From: Verrucomicrobiales bacterium
GTDB lineage: Bacteria; Verrucomicrobiota; Verrucomicrobiia; Methylacidiphilales; JAAUTS01
Direction: 5' to 3'
Assembly (NCBI GenBank): GCA_031279715.1
Contig: JAITHY010000040.1
Coordinates: 1-38,075, forward strand
DNA length: 38,075 bases
Below are positions 1-7,095 of this stretch, one piece after another; position 1 is the stretch's first letter; every line of letters begins with the position of its first letter. The position numbers and the translations under genes were made by a program. The notes beneath the pieces were generated by a model, which saw nothing but the letters and a program-made list of their open reading frames with translations, had not been told where the DNA came from and searched no databases.

Positions 1-395
1 ATCGGGACGGCGTTGCCGAGAGCGATCAGCCGCGTCAGCGTCGCTTGCAAATTGGCGCAGACTTTTCGGCTGTCCAAATCCCAGCTCGTCACGAGAATTT
101 GCGCGGCATGCAAGCCGTGTTTTTTGAACGCCTTGGAATACGCCTCCATCAGCTTCGGCTGGCCGATGGTGGCGCAAGCTTGCAAACCCTGACGGTCAGC
201 GGGACGTTTTTTCAAGCCCATCACCGACATTCCGGCGCTGATGGCGCCCGATGAAACCATGACAACGGCGCAGCCCTTGCGCCGCAACGCGTCGATTTGC
301 CGCGCGAAATTTTGAATGAGCGCGCGGTTGACGCCGCCGCTGTTGGTGAGCAGATTACTGCCGACTTTGACCACCCACAGGCAGTGTGATTTCAT
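1..395 (-). CDS. proB: Glutamate 5-kinase, N-terminal part (cut by window edge)
   Basis: Glutamate 5-kinase phosphorylates the gamma-carboxyl of glutamate with ATP, the first step of proline synthesis. The reverse strand from the ATG at 395 reads MKSHCLWVVKVGSNLLTN, the amino-acid-kinase opening with the glycine-containing nucleotide loop (VVKVGSNLL). It continues through VMVSSGAISAGM and QACATIGQPKLM, both typical of ProB. About 131 residues are visible; the rest, including any PUA domain, lies left of the window. The ATG overlaps the TGA of the preceding small ORF by 4 bp (TCAT at 392-395 on the plus strand), so the gene is probably translationally coupled to the YqjD/E/K-like cluster. Family assignment is firm from the motifs; the full length cannot be judged. 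Confidence 0.9.
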   Translation of the reverse strand, partial: MKSHCLWVVKVGSNLLTNSGGVNRALIQNFARQIDALRRKGCAVVMVSSGAISAGMSVMGLKKRPADRQGLQACATIGQPKLMEAYSKAFKKHGLHAAQILVTSWDLDSRKVCANLQATLTRLIALGNAVP

Positions 396-730
396 TCAGG
401 CCAGTCCTTGGTGACCAGTTGCCGCGCGACGCCAACGCCGCGCGAGAAGGATTTGAAGCGGCCGATCAGGCGCCATGCTTGAGCCAGAGCTTCGAGCATG
501 CCCACGAATTGTATTTTCCGGCGAAAGGCCAGCGGCAACAGCACGCCGGCCAGCGGCGCGGCTATCACCAGACCCGGCCTGAACTTCGACAACAGCGCGG
601 AGCCGGCCTCCAGCCAGTGCAGACGGGTCTCGACTTGTCTCCAGTCGCGCCCAAACATTTCCCGCTGCGCCTCGCACACGCCGACCAGGCGGATTTTTTT
701 CTTCCGCAGCCCTTTTACTTCCCTAAGCAT
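392..730 (-). CDS. Small YqjK-like/hypothetical protein of the YqjD-YqjE cluster
   Basis: A 112-residue basic protein beginning MLREVKGLRKKKIRLVGV. It has an amphipathic Arg/Lys-rich first half and a hydrophobic stretch around residues 52-70 (FRPGLVIAAPLAGVLLPLA) that could be one membrane helix. Its start overlaps the end of the YqjE-like gene by 16 bp and its stop overlaps the proB start by 4 bp, so the four genes look like one transcript. Position and size match the YqjK slot of the E. coli yqjD-yqjE-yqjK group; sequence similarity is only suggestive. I do not recognise a specific function. The ORF also reads open in another frame here, so coding status rests mainly on the tight overlaps. 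Confidence 0.6.
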   Translation of the reverse strand: MLREVKGLRKKKIRLVGVCEAQREMFGRDWRQVETRLHWLEAGSALLSKFRPGLVIAAPLAGVLLPLAFRRKIQFVGMLEALAQAWRLIGRFKSFSRGVGVARQLVTKDWPE

Positions 731-1101
731 TCGCGGTCTCTCCTCAACTGGTTGAGTGTTTCCTCAAACGGTTTCGCCGTGCCGCCGAGGGTTTTCCTCA
801 GGTAACAAGCCGCCACCGCCGCCGCGGACAAATACAGCGCCGAGAGCACTGTCAGCGCGACCAGCAAATGGTCGGGGTTGCGCCAGAGCGCCAGAATCAC
901 CAACAGCGTCGCCAGCGCCAAGCCCAGCGCGCCCAACACCACCGTCAGCACCGTCCAGACCAGCGCCTGAATGATGCGGATTTTTTCCTCGTGCAATTCC
1001 GTCACGAACAAACTGCCACGCGTCTCCACCATGCCAATCAAATTGGTCGCCAGCCGCTTCAGCGAGGTGAACACGCCCGGCCCGGATGTGAATTCTGACA
1101 T
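715..1101 (-). CDS. YqjE/holin-superfamily III-like inner-membrane protein
   Basis: A 128-residue protein with an N-terminal amphipathic part (residues 1-45, including NLIGMVETRGSLF and TELHEEKIR). Two long hydrophobic helices follow, around residues 48-72 and 80-102, then a charged C-terminus. This is the layout of the YqjE/Holin-X superfamily of small inner-membrane proteins found beside YqjD in proteobacteria and elsewhere. The family's role is poorly known; it is associated with ribosome hibernation and membrane stress clusters. The gene sits 3 bp after the DUF883 gene and overlaps the next small ORF by 16 bp. It carries one copy of the dispersed CGCTGAC word (851-857). Topology is seen; function is inferred from family and context. 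Confidence 0.75.
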   Translation of the reverse strand: MSEFTSGPGVFTSLKRLATNLIGMVETRGSLFVTELHEEKIRIIQALVWTVLTVVLGALGLALATLLVILALWRNPDHLLVALTVLSALYLSAAAVAACYLRKTLGGTAKPFEETLNQLRRDRECLGK

Positions 1102-1104
1102 ACG

Positions 1105-1410
1105 TTATTTCCTGTTGATGAGAATGCCGATGAGCAGTCCGACGCCGAACGCGACGCCGATGGATTCATACGGATGCTCGCGGATGACACGGTCAGTGTG
1201 CTTCGCGCCCTCAATGACTTTCTCGCGCGCAACACCCTCGATTTGCCTGAGGCGCTCGCGGGCGGCGGCGAGTTTTATCGCCAGCTTTTCGCGGGCTTCG
1301 CCGGCTTTGCCGCGCAAGTCATCACCAGCGGCGTGGATCAACGCCTCGGCGTCGGAGATTACTTCCTTGACATCACTAACCAACTTTTCTTTTGTCACAG
1401 CTTCGGTCAT
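1105..1410 (-). CDS. DUF883/YqjD-ElaB-like membrane-anchored protein
   Basis: A 101-residue protein: a long charged alpha-helical region rich in Ala, Glu, Lys and Arg (residues 5-75, likely coiled coil), then a short hydrophobic tail anchor (SIGVAFGVGLLIGILINRK) at the extreme C-terminus. The motif REHPYESIGVAFGVGLLIG is diagnostic for the DUF883/YqjD/ElaB family, C-tail-anchored proteins that bind ribosomes in stationary phase in E. coli. It is the first gene of the leftward cluster with the YqjE-like and YqjK-like genes and proB. The 97-bp gap to the divergent gene at 1508 must hold both promoters. Family confidence is high from the tail motif. Confidence 0.85.
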   Translation of the reverse strand: MTEAVTKEKLVSDVKEVISDAEALIHAAGDDLRGKAGEAREKLAIKLAAARERLRQIEGVAREKVIEGAKHTDRVIREHPYESIGVAFGVGLLIGILINRK

Positions 1411-1507
1411 GCGGTTATTGCAACAGAAAAAACGCCGCGGCGCAAGAACAGATACCGCGTATCAAAATTGACTTTGTCCGCCAAGCCGCCCATGATGGCA
1501 ACTTCGC

Positions 1508-3406
1508 ATGAATCATAACCAAATTTTTTCCGGGCATGGCGTGTCATGGCTGACGCAAGGGATTTCCGCCGCGGTGCTGTTGTGTTGCGCGACGCTGATA
1601 GTCGTGACTTCACTGCATTGGGGCGGGATGGTGCCGGAGGTGGCGGTGTGGCTGTTCCCCGTCGGCGCGGTGTTGTGGGCGCTGATAATGACGGCGTGCG
1701 CGCGGAATATTTTGCGCGGGGTGATTACGGGCGGTTGGTTGGAGTTATTCGTGCTGCTGTGGCTGGTGTACGCGCTGTTCTCGTATTTTCGCGCGCCCGC
1801 CGAGTATGTGGCCCGGTGGGAGTGGCTGTGGATTTTGACGTATGCGGGGGTGTTTATCTCGCTACGGAATCTGGTTCATTATCAGCGGTGGCATTACTGG
1901 CTGCTGGCGGTGATTTTGGTGTGCGCGGCGGCGGCGTGTTTGTTCGGCTTAATGCACCACGAGGGGGTTTATAAAATCTGGGGGCTGGAGCGTCCGGATT
2001 ACGGGCCGCGCATTTCAGGGACGTTTGGGTGTCCCAATCACTTTGGAAATTTTCTCGCCATGAGCGGGCTGGTCGCCGTCGGGTTTGGATTTTTCAACAA
2101 GATCAAGTGGCCGCTGAGGTTGATCTGCTTCTATTTGTTTGTCATGTTCAGCGCGGGAATTTTTTACTCGGTTTCACGCGGGGCGATGCTGGCGTGGACG
2201 GCGGGAATTTTCATGGTGACGCTGTTTCTGTTCATTGACAGCCGCACCTCGTGGAAACTAAAGCTGGGATTTTTGCTGGCGATTTTGCTGGGTGTCGGCG
2301 CTTGTGTTTTTATCGTCACCAACAATGAGTTCGCCCTGTCGCGCGTGGAGCAAACGATGCGCGGCGACATCCGGCTGCTGCTGGCGGAGGACGCCATCAA
2401 AATTTGGGGAGAGAACAAGTTGCTGGGCAGCGGGATGGCGACGTTTGATTTCTGGCACCAGCGGCTGCACCAGGACGCATTTTTCGGGCGCGCGATTTAC
2501 ACGCATAACGATTATTTGAATTTGCTGTCGGACTACGGACTGGTGGGCGCGGTGATTGTCAGCGGCTTCCTCGCGGCGCTGGTGGCGCGGTTGTGGGCGC
2601 GGACGCGGCGCGAGCTGGAACCCGCCGACCAGCAAATCGCCGCGCGCATGGCATGGTGCGTGCTGGCGGCGATGGCGGTTCACTCGACGTTTGATTTCAA
2701 TCTGCATATCCCCGCGTGCGCGCTGGCGTTCTTCGGCATTGTGGCGGTTGGCGCGGCGCAACCGCGGCGGCAGCAAACCGCGGGATTTCTCGCGCACGCG
2801 GGCAGCATCGCGCTCATTGTCAGCGGCGCGGTGGCGTTGTATTTTCTTGCGACGCTGACGGTGAAGACCGGGCGATCGTTGCGTTTTTTCAACCAGCCCG
2901 AGGAACAACTGGCGGCGCTGTCCCCGGAGCAAGTGGCGGCGGACGTGGCGCGGTTGCGCCATCTCGACCCCGCCAACAATGAGGCCTTTGAAAAAGCCGG
3001 TGACATCCTGCGTTTCCAAGCCGCCATGTTGAACCGGCAAATCAACACCGCCGCTGACGCCGCCAAATTATTAATCGAGCGGGAAACCCTGGGGCAACAG
3101 GCGTTGCAATATTACTCGTTCGCCCAGCGCGCCAACGCGCTCTCCGACTCGTCGCTCATCAAACAGGCGCTGACACTGGACACCCTGCAACGCCACGCTG
3201 AGGCTCAGCTATTTTACGCCAAGGCGCTGGCCAACCAGCCGCATAATTCTTTCTTTCACTATTATTACGGCTTTCACCTCGCCGTCACGGGCGAATACGC
3301 CCTGGCGCGCAAGGAATTTCAAACCGCCCTCAGCGCCCCCGTCATCCGCAATGTTGACAAAGAAATCCGCCACCTGGCGGAGCAGGCGCTCAGCGCGTTG
3401 CCGTAA
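1508..3406 (+). CDS. O-antigen ligase/Wzy-like polytopic membrane protein with C-terminal TPR-like region
   Basis: A 632-residue protein. About 10-12 hydrophobic helices fill residues 10-445, with the conserved O-antigen ligase/polymerase (Wzy_C) features: the loop ISGTFGCPNHFGNFLAM near residue 170, and LGSGMATFDFWHQ plus YTHNDYLNLLSDYGLVG near 305-345. The last ~190 residues are soluble and helical with repeated Ala-rich pairs (QALQYYSFAQRANAL, EAQLFYAKALANQP, ALARKEFQTAL) resembling tetratricopeptide repeats. Family members join polysaccharide to lipid A-core or polymerise repeat units in the inner membrane; which one applies cannot be told. The ATG at 1508 is the first in frame, and 97 bp separate it from the divergent DUF883 gene. 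Five CGCTGAC words lie inside it. Confidence 0.85.
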   Translation: MNHNQIFSGHGVSWLTQGISAAVLLCCATLIVVTSLHWGGMVPEVAVWLFPVGAVLWALIMTACARNILRGVITGGWLELFVLLWLVYALFSYFRAPAEYVARWEWLWILTYAGVFISLRNLVHYQRWHYWLLAVILVCAAAACLFGLMHHEGVYKIWGLERPDYGPRISGTFGCPNHFGNFLAMSGLVAVGFGFFNKIKWPLRLICFYLFVMFSAGIFYSVSRGAMLAWTAGIFMVTLFLFIDSRTSWKLKLGFLLAILLGVGACVFIVTNNEFALSRVEQTMRGDIRLLLAEDAIKIWGENKLLGSGMATFDFWHQRLHQDAFFGRAIYTHNDYLNLLSDYGLVGAVIVSGFLAALVARLWARTRRELEPADQQIAARMAWCVLAAMAVHSTFDFNLHIPACALAFFGIVAVGAAQPRRQQTAGFLAHAGSIALIVSGAVALYFLATLTVKTGRSLRFFNQPEEQLAALSPEQVAADVARLRHLDPANNEAFEKAGDILRFQAAMLNRQINTAADAAKLLIERETLGQQALQYYSFAQRANALSDSSLIKQALTLDTLQRHAEAQLFYAKALANQPHNSFFHYYYGFHLAVTGEYALARKEFQTALSAPVIRNVDKEIRHLAEQALSALP

Positions 3407-3409
3407 CGG

Positions 3410-3438
3410 TTGCATTTTCCCAAAACAACAGGTATCTT
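3410..3438 (+). promoter_or_regulatory. Promoter of mcsB-clpC
   Basis: TTGCAT (3410-3415), 17 bp, TATCTT (3433-3438), giving a leader of about 8 nt. An alternative -10 TATTAT (3440-3445) ends 7 nt before the ATG. It overlaps the very end of the upstream gene. No CtsR-type operator was recognised. Confidence 0.45.
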
Positions 3439-3452
3439 TTATTATTAAAACT

Positions 3453-4514
3453 ATGCCTGAAACTTCACCAGAGTTGTCACCAGGTCGCGGGATTGTCATG
3501 AGCAGCCGCGTCAGGCTCGCGCGTAATTTGAAAGACCATCCGTTTCCCGGCTGGCTGAAAAAAAAACAGCGCGAGGATTTGCTCGGCATTCTCCAGCCCG
3601 CGATCAGCCGCCTGCCGGAGATGCGCTCGCCGTTCCTCAACCAGGCGATGGACACATTCAACCCGCTGGACAAACAAATGCTGGTGGAAGAGCATCTCAT
3701 CAGCCGCGAGCACGCCGCGAAAAACTCCGGCAGCGGCATCATCATCAGCAACGACAAGACGCTGAGCGTAATGATTAACGAGGAAGACCACTTCCGTTTG
3801 CAGGCGATTTATTCCGACCTTCATCTGATGGAAGCGTGGCACGCGATTGACCGTATCGACTCGGAATTGGAAAGCGGGCTGACCTTTGCGTTCTCACCGA
3901 GGCTGGGCTACCTGACCGCCTGCCCCACCAATGTCGGCACGGGAATGCGCGCGTCGGTCATGCTGCACCTGCCGGGACTGGTGCTGAGCGATCAAATCAA
4001 CCAAGTCATCAAGTCGGTGAACCAAATCGGACTGGCGGTGCGCGGCTTGTACGGCGAGGGCACGGAAGCTCTCGGCAATTTATTCCAAGTCTCCAACCAA
4101 ATCACCCTCGGCGAAAGCGAGCAGGATATTTTAAACCGCCTGCTGAAAGTCATCCAACACCTGATTGAACACGAGCACAACGCCCGCCAGAAAATCGCGC
4201 AGGAACGCAGCCGTGTCATCGCCGACCAGCTTGGGCGCGCTTACGGTGTCATTTCGCATGCCTACTCGATTTCGTCGAAGGAGGCGCTGAACCTGCTGTC
4301 GCTGCTCATCCTTGGCGTGGACTTGGGGCTGTGGCCGAAAAGTTTGCGGGCCAAGATTGACGATTTATTCATCCACACGCAGCCGGCGCATTTGCAAAAA
4401 GCCGCCGAGAAAAAACTGGGCGCGGAGGAACGGGACGCGGTGCGCGCCGATTTATTGCGGGAAAAATTGAAATCCATCCCCGCGCCTGGCATTAAAAAAT
4501 TGAAAGGGATTTGA
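3453..4514 (+). CDS. mcsB: Protein-arginine kinase McsB
   Basis: McsB phosphorylates arginine side chains of proteins, marking them for ClpC-ClpP degradation. The 353-residue product shows the phosphagen-kinase signatures: SSRVRLARNL near residue 17, SVMINEEDHFRLQ near 108, and the active-site block CPTNVGTGMR near 157 with the catalytic-loop Cys. GEGTEALGNLFQVSNQ near 205 is typical of bacterial McsB and absent from metazoan arginine kinases. The frame stays open 34 codons upstream, but the ATG at 3453 gives the family N-terminus. TTGCAT-N17-TATCTT lies just before it. The stop overlaps a TTG of the clpC frame, so mcsB and clpC are coupled. No mcsA or ctsR is next to it, unlike Bacillus. No CGCTGAC word occurs in this gene. 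Confidence 0.93.
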   Translation: MPETSPELSPGRGIVMSSRVRLARNLKDHPFPGWLKKKQREDLLGILQPAISRLPEMRSPFLNQAMDTFNPLDKQMLVEEHLISREHAAKNSGSGIIISNDKTLSVMINEEDHFRLQAIYSDLHLMEAWHAIDRIDSELESGLTFAFSPRLGYLTACPTNVGTGMRASVMLHLPGLVLSDQINQVIKSVNQIGLAVRGLYGEGTEALGNLFQVSNQITLGESEQDILNRLLKVIQHLIEHEHNARQKIAQERSRVIADQLGRAYGVISHAYSISSKEALNLLSLLILGVDLGLWPKSLRAKIDDLFIHTQPAHLQKAAEKKLGAEERDAVRADLLREKLKSIPAPGIKKLKGI

Positions 4515-4534
4515 TTATGGCTGGAGAAGAACCA

Positions 4535-7012
4535 ATGAATAATTTTACACCACGCGCGCAACAGGTGCTGGCGCTGGCGCGCAAGGAGGCCGACCGCTTC
4601 AACCACAACTACGTCGGCACGGAACATTTATTGCTTGGCCTGATCAAACTCGGCCAGGGTGTCGCTGTCAATGTGTTGCAAAAGATGGGGCTGGATCTCG
4701 AAACCGTCCGCATGGAAGTCGAGAAACAAGTCGGCTCCGGCCCCGACACCAAGGTTGGCGGCAACATCCCCTACACGCCGCGCGTGAAAAAAGTGCTGGC
4801 GCTGGCGGGCAAGGAGGCCAGGACGCTGAACCACAGCTATGTCGGCACGGAACACATTTTGCTCGGCTTGCTACGCGAGGGGTGCGGCGTGGCCGCACAG
4901 GTGTTAAAGTCATTGGACGTGGACTTGGGGAAGGTGCGCAACGAAATCCTGAAGGAGCTTGACCCGAATTTCGAGCCGCCGGAATACCCGACTTCCAGCA
5001 ATGACCAGCCCAACACGAAAAAAGATCAAAAGACACCCGCGCTCAACGCCTTCGGACGCAATCTCACCGAAATCGCCGCCGCCGGTAACATGGACCCGGT
5101 CATCGGACGGAAAAACGAAATTGAGCGTGTCATTCAGATTTTGTGCCGCCGCACCAAGAACAATCCCGTCCTCATCGGCGAGGCGGGCGTGGGCAAAACC
5201 GCCATTGTCGAGGGGCTTGCGCAAGAAATCGCCGCTGGCAATGTGCCAGAGTTGTTGCGCGACAAGCGCGTCATCACCCTCGACCTCGCGCTGATGGTGG
5301 CGGGCACCAAGTACCGCGGGCAATTCGAGGAGCGCATCAAGGCGGTGATGGAAGAAGTTCGCAAGAACAAAAACATCATCCTGTTCATCGACGAGTTACA
5401 CACCATCGTCGGCGCGGGCGGCGCTGAGGGCGCGATGGACGCCTCAAACATCATCAAGCCCGCCCTGTCACGCGGCGAGTTGCAATGCGTCGGCGCGACC
5501 ACGCTGAACGAGTACCGCAAGCACATCGAGAAAGATTCCGCGCTGGAGCGCCGTTTCCAAAGCGTAAAGGTGGACGCGCCAAGCGTGGACGAGGCGATTC
5601 AAATTTTGAAGGGCTTGCGCCCGAAATACGAGCAACACCACCACGCGAAAATCACTGACGCCGCCATTGAACAAGCGGTGAGGCTCAGCGACCGTTACCT
5701 CACCGCGCGGTTCCTGCCGGACAAGGCGATTGACATCATGGACGAGGCCGGCTCCCGCGCCCGCATCCGTGCGACCACCACGCCGCCCGGCTTGAAGGAA
5801 CTGGAAGCCGAGATGGAGAAAATCCGCGTCGAGAAAGAAGACGCCATCAAACATCAGGATTTTGAAAAAGCCGCCGCCTTGCGCGATCGTGAAAAAGCCG
5901 CCAAGGATAGCTACGAGGCAACCACAGCCGACTGGCGCAAGAGACGAGACGAGCAAGAGGTGCGGGTCGATGTGGACGACATCTACACCGTGGTCTCAAA
6001 ATGGACGGGCGTGCCGCTGACACGCCTGGAGTCAAAGGAAATGGAGCGACTGCTCAACATCGCCGAGGTGCTGCACAACAAAATCATCGGACAGGACGAC
6101 GCTGTTGATGCGCTGGCAAAGGCGTTGCGCCGTTCGCGCGCCGACTTGAAAGACCCAAACCGACCCATCGGCTCCTTCATTTTCCTTGGACCCACTGGCG
6201 TGGGCAAAACCCACCTGGCCAAGAGTCTCGCCGAGTATGTCTTTGGCGACACCGACTCGCTCATCCAACTGGACATGAGCGAATACATGGAAAAATTCAA
6301 CGTCTCACGGTTGGTGGGTTCACCCCCCGGCTACGTCGGTTATGAAGAGGGCGGGCAACTCACGGAAAAAGTGCGCCGCCGTCCGTACGCCGTCGTGCTG
6401 TTCGACGAAATCGAAAACGCACTCCCCGACGTGTGGAACCTCTTGCTGCACATCTTGGAGGACGGGCAAATCACCGACAGCCTCGGACGCAAGATTGACT
6501 TTCGCAACACCATTATCCTGATGACCTCCAACGTCGGCGCGGACTTGATGAAGAAGCAAACCACCGTCGGCTTCGGCATCCCAAGCGAGGAACAGGATTA
6601 CGCGGCCATCAAGGACAAATTGCTGGCGGAGGCCAAAAAAACTTTCAAGCCGGAATTCCTCAACCGCCTCACCGATATCGTCGTTTTCCACTCGCTGAAC
6701 CGCGAACATCTCGCGCAAATCGTACGGCTGGAAATCGACAAAGTGCACAAACGCCTGACCACACGCCACGTCACGCTGAAGGTGAGCGATGCCGCGCTGC
6801 AATTTCTCATCGACAAAGGTTATGAGCCGACTTACGGTGCGCGCCCGTTGCGGCGGGCGATTGAGCGGTATTTGGAGGACCCGATTGCCGAGGAACTCAT
6901 CCGCGGCAACTTGAAATCCAACTCCACCGTATTAATCGAAGTTGCGGGGGACAAACTGACGTTCAAGCCGGACGCCACTCCGACCACGAAGACGCTAAAA
7001 CCCGACGAATAA
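4535..7012 (+). CDS. clpC: ATP-dependent Clp protease ATPase subunit ClpC
   Basis: ClpC is the AAA+ unfoldase that feeds ClpP; with McsB it degrades arginine-phosphorylated or damaged proteins. Visible in order: two Clp-N repeats (FTPRAQQVLALARKEA near 3 and YTPRVKKVLALAGKEA near 80), first Walker A GEAGVGKT near 215, UVR-like coiled middle region near 424-455 (KHQDFEKAAALRD), second Walker A GPTGVGKT near 552, and the VGFG loop near 676 that docks on ClpP. At 825 residues it has family length. The ATG at 4535 is chosen because GGAG at 4523-4526 lies 8 nt before it and the protein then begins MNNFTPRAQQ; TTG 4511 and ATG 4517 are upstream alternatives. Only one CGCTGAC word (6015) occurs in 2.5 kb. 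Confidence 0.96.
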   Translation: MNNFTPRAQQVLALARKEADRFNHNYVGTEHLLLGLIKLGQGVAVNVLQKMGLDLETVRMEVEKQVGSGPDTKVGGNIPYTPRVKKVLALAGKEARTLNHSYVGTEHILLGLLREGCGVAAQVLKSLDVDLGKVRNEILKELDPNFEPPEYPTSSNDQPNTKKDQKTPALNAFGRNLTEIAAAGNMDPVIGRKNEIERVIQILCRRTKNNPVLIGEAGVGKTAIVEGLAQEIAAGNVPELLRDKRVITLDLALMVAGTKYRGQFEERIKAVMEEVRKNKNIILFIDELHTIVGAGGAEGAMDASNIIKPALSRGELQCVGATTLNEYRKHIEKDSALERRFQSVKVDAPSVDEAIQILKGLRPKYEQHHHAKITDAAIEQAVRLSDRYLTARFLPDKAIDIMDEAGSRARIRATTTPPGLKELEAEMEKIRVEKEDAIKHQDFEKAAALRDREKAAKDSYEATTADWRKRRDEQEVRVDVDDIYTVVSKWTGVPLTRLESKEMERLLNIAEVLHNKIIGQDDAVDALAKALRRSRADLKDPNRPIGSFIFLGPTGVGKTHLAKSLAEYVFGDTDSLIQLDMSEYMEKFNVSRLVGSPPGYVGYEEGGQLTEKVRRRPYAVVLFDEIENALPDVWNLLLHILEDGQITDSLGRKIDFRNTIILMTSNVGADLMKKQTTVGFGIPSEEQDYAAIKDKLLAEAKKTFKPEFLNRLTDIVVFHSLNREHLAQIVRLEIDKVHKRLTTRHVTLKVSDAALQFLIDKGYEPTYGARPLRRAIERYLEDPIAEELIRGNLKSNSTVLIEVAGDKLTFKPDATPTTKTLKPDE

Positions 7013-7095
7013 TCCCGCGCAGAGACCGTCAGCGGCAGCGGACAAATTGATTAAATTTGAATTTTCCGCCGGCTCTGTCATGATTGGCGTTTCAC

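Noticed and set aside
2258..3040. 260-codon minus-strand ORF inside the O-antigen ligase-like gene
   Set aside because: Antisense, Arg/Gln/His-rich, no domain, no promoter.
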